Shown in pieces: positions 62,535 to 64,000 of a DNA stretch of 64,000 nt. The notes under the pieces are model-generated. The model made no database searches and was not told where the DNA came from. It saw nothing but the letters and a program-made list of their open reading frames with translations. A program made the translations under genes and the position numbers. This stretch comes from Granulosicoccus sp045110475 (GTDB lineage Bacteria > Pseudomonadota > Gammaproteobacteria > Granulosicoccales > Granulosicoccaceae). The DNA is taken from the NCBI GenBank assembly GCA_045110475.1, contig JBGCGC010000082.1, forward strand, positions 1 to 64,000, read 5' to 3'. Position 1 is the first letter of the stretch. Each line of letters starts with the position of its first letter.

Positions 62535-63908
62535 ATCGACACGCCCTCTTTCACCAGTAAATTTCCGTCAGATTTTCTGTTCGGTGTTGCCACGGCTGCC
62601 TACCAGATTGAAGGCGCAGTTAATGAAGGTGGACGTGGTCCATCTATCTGGGACACGTTTGCGCACAACACCGGGGGCGTAAAGAATGCCGATACCGGAG
62701 ATTTCGCCTGCGATCACTATCATCGCTGGCAAACCGATCTGGATCTGATTGCGTCGCTTGGCGTAGATGCCTATCGATTTTCGATTGCCTGGCCGCGTCT
62801 GTACCCCAATGGCGATGGAAACCTCAATCAAGCCGGTGTCGATTTTTACAACAAACTGATTGATGGCTGTGTAGAGCGTGGCATCAAGGTTTATGTCACC
62901 TTGTATCACTGGGATTTGCCACAATGGCTCTATGATCTGGGAGGATGGGCACACCGACCGAGCGCTGAACACTTTGCACGTTACGCCAGTACAGTCGCCA
63001 GACTGTTTGGTGATCGCATTGATTCCATCTCTACGTTCAATGAGCCCTGGTGCTCGTCAATTCTGAGTTATTTGTACGGAGTTCATGCACCTGGCAAGAA
63101 AGATCTTGATACCACACTGGCGGTCGTTCACGGTCAACACCGCGCTCATGGGTTAGCTGTGCAGGCAATTCGTGAACAACGACCGAACCTGCAAACCGGG
63201 ATCGTGCTGAATACTCATGCTGTCAGACCCGCCAGTAATGCGCCTGATGATCTTGCCGCAGCCAAAAGGCACGAGCAATTTCACAACGGGTTATTCCTTG
63301 GCCCGTTGTTCGAGGGCGACTACCCGGCTGAATTTCTCGATGCACTGGGACATCGTTTGCCGATAAATTGGCAAAACGACATGAAAACGATTCATCAGCC
63401 GCTCGACTACTGGGGACTCAACTACTACACCCCTGAATATATTGCTGACAATTCAAGCGAGGGCACCCCGTTTCCCGCATCAAAAACTGAAAGCCGCGAT
63501 AACGTGGTGCGCACCGATATTGGCTGGGAAATCGATGCAAGTGCGATGAGCGACATGCTGTCGAGGCTGTATGATCAGTACGCGCTGCCACCCTGTTACA
63601 TTACCGAAAACGGGGCTGCCTACAATCATGAAATAAGCGGTGGCACTGTCAATGATCAGGAGCGTATCGATTATATTGAGGCACACCTACAGGCAGCGTG
63701 CGATAGCCTTGACCAAGACATTCCGTTACGCGGGTACTTCGCCTGGAGCCTGATGGACAATTTTGAATGGGCTGAAGGTTACGCTATGCGATTTGGTCTG
63801 ATCCATGTGGACTACAACACCCAACAACGCACACTTAAAAAAAGTGCGAACTGGTACCGCCACCTGATTCAGCAACATCATGCAAGCATACAATCAAAAG
63901 CTCGCTGA
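62535..63908 (+). CDS. GH1-family beta-glucosidase without a canonical start codon
   Basis: A glycoside hydrolase of about 457 residues covering the complete GH1 fold: FPSDFLFGVATAAYQIEGA at the N-terminus, the acid/base E170 in TFNEPW, the nucleophile E358 in ITENGAAY and the SLMDNFEWAEGYAMRFGLIHVDY end. It would hydrolyse beta-glucosides in the cytoplasm, as no signal peptide is seen. Between the in-frame TGA at 62526 and the conserved region there is no ATG, GTG or TTG; the first is a TTG at 62901, inside the barrel. ATC at 62535 is placed exactly where family members begin. So either a rare ATC start is used, or the gene lost its start by mutation or a sequence error. No Shine-Dalgarno is evident. 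Confidence 0.8.
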   Translation: MDTPSFTSKFPSDFLFGVATAAYQIEGAVNEGGRGPSIWDTFAHNTGGVKNADTGDFACDHYHRWQTDLDLIASLGVDAYRFSIAWPRLYPNGDGNLNQAGVDFYNKLIDGCVERGIKVYVTLYHWDLPQWLYDLGGWAHRPSAEHFARYASTVARLFGDRIDSISTFNEPWCSSILSYLYGVHAPGKKDLDTTLAVVHGQHRAHGLAVQAIREQRPNLQTGIVLNTHAVRPASNAPDDLAAAKRHEQFHNGLFLGPLFEGDYPAEFLDALGHRLPINWQNDMKTIHQPLDYWGLNYYTPEYIADNSSEGTPFPASKTESRDNVVRTDIGWEIDASAMSDMLSRLYDQYALPPCYITENGAAYNHEISGGTVNDQERIDYIEAHLQAACDSLDQDIPLRGYFAWSLMDNFEWAEGYAMRFGLIHVDYNTQQRTLKKSANWYRHLIQQHHASIQSKAR

Positions 63909-64000
63909 ACATTTAGGTAACAGGAGGTTAACTGAGTGTGCTGATTGGTCAGCAATGTGTAAGCACTGGTTTACTGCTACACACTGACGGCTAATGCCCG

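Overview
The window is one contiguous chromosomal stretch of moderate GC content. It looks like a marine, heterotrophic gammaproteobacterium; something near Granulosicoccus is my guess from gene content only. Most genes are transporters, catabolic enzymes and their local regulators. I see no rRNA, tRNA, CRISPR array, intact insertion sequence or phage gene.

Layout. (1) 0.3-3.9 kb, minus strand: a two-gene unit of a GAF-HlyD fusion and a PqqD-like/M50 protease/HlyD fusion, probably a membrane export or maturation device. (2) 4.1-19.9 kb: a uronate/alginate locus. A minus-strand group (glucarate-dehydratase-like enolase, FCD/GntR regulator, DSD1-type PLP enzyme) is divergent from an alginate-oligosaccharide ABC importer (AlgS-M1-M2-Q type) and a PL15 exo-alginate lyase; then a DUF3626 protein, a TctCBA-type tripartite tricarboxylate transporter and a 2-keto-3-deoxygluconate kinase. 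(3) 20-26 kb: a peptide-type ABC transporter. (4) 26-32.9 kb: a PaaI thioesterase, a glgC, a LuxR response regulator with a hybrid kinase, a sugar epimerase interrupted by one amber codon, and a Crp/Fnr regulator. (5) 33.2-37.6 kb: gcvT-gcvP behind a tandem glycine riboswitch, without gcvH. (6) 37.7-43.1 kb: potABCD-type transporter and a CaiB CoA-transferase. (7) 43.3-48.7 kb: a GGDEF/degenerate-EAL protein, an inositol-monophosphatase-like enzyme and a Spy/CpxP-CpxR-CpxA-like stress triad. (8) 48.8-62.4 kb: a methylamine/one-carbon block: XRE-cupin and GlxA-type regulators, heterotetrameric sarcosine oxidase soxBDAG, a two-subunit NAD-dependent formate dehydrogenase and formate-tetrahydrofolate ligase. 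(9) 62.5-63.9 kb: a GH1 beta-glucosidase without a canonical start codon.

Two pathways emerge. Alginate oligomers would enter through AlgSMQ, be cut to monomers by PL15, and reach KDG and then KDPG through KdgK (the DEH reductase and KDPG aldolase are not here). Sarcosine would be demethylated by SoxBDAG to glycine plus a tetrahydrofolate-bound C1 unit; Fhs run in reverse could release formate, which formate dehydrogenase oxidises to CO2 with NADH gain. Glycine feeds the riboswitch-controlled cleavage system.

The strongest oddities are a SoxD that lacks the usual zinc cysteines and ends in a 12-bp tandem repeat, the amber codon in an otherwise intact epimerase, the GH1 gene with no ATG/GTG/TTG, and the GAF-HlyD / PqqD-M50-HlyD pair at the left end.
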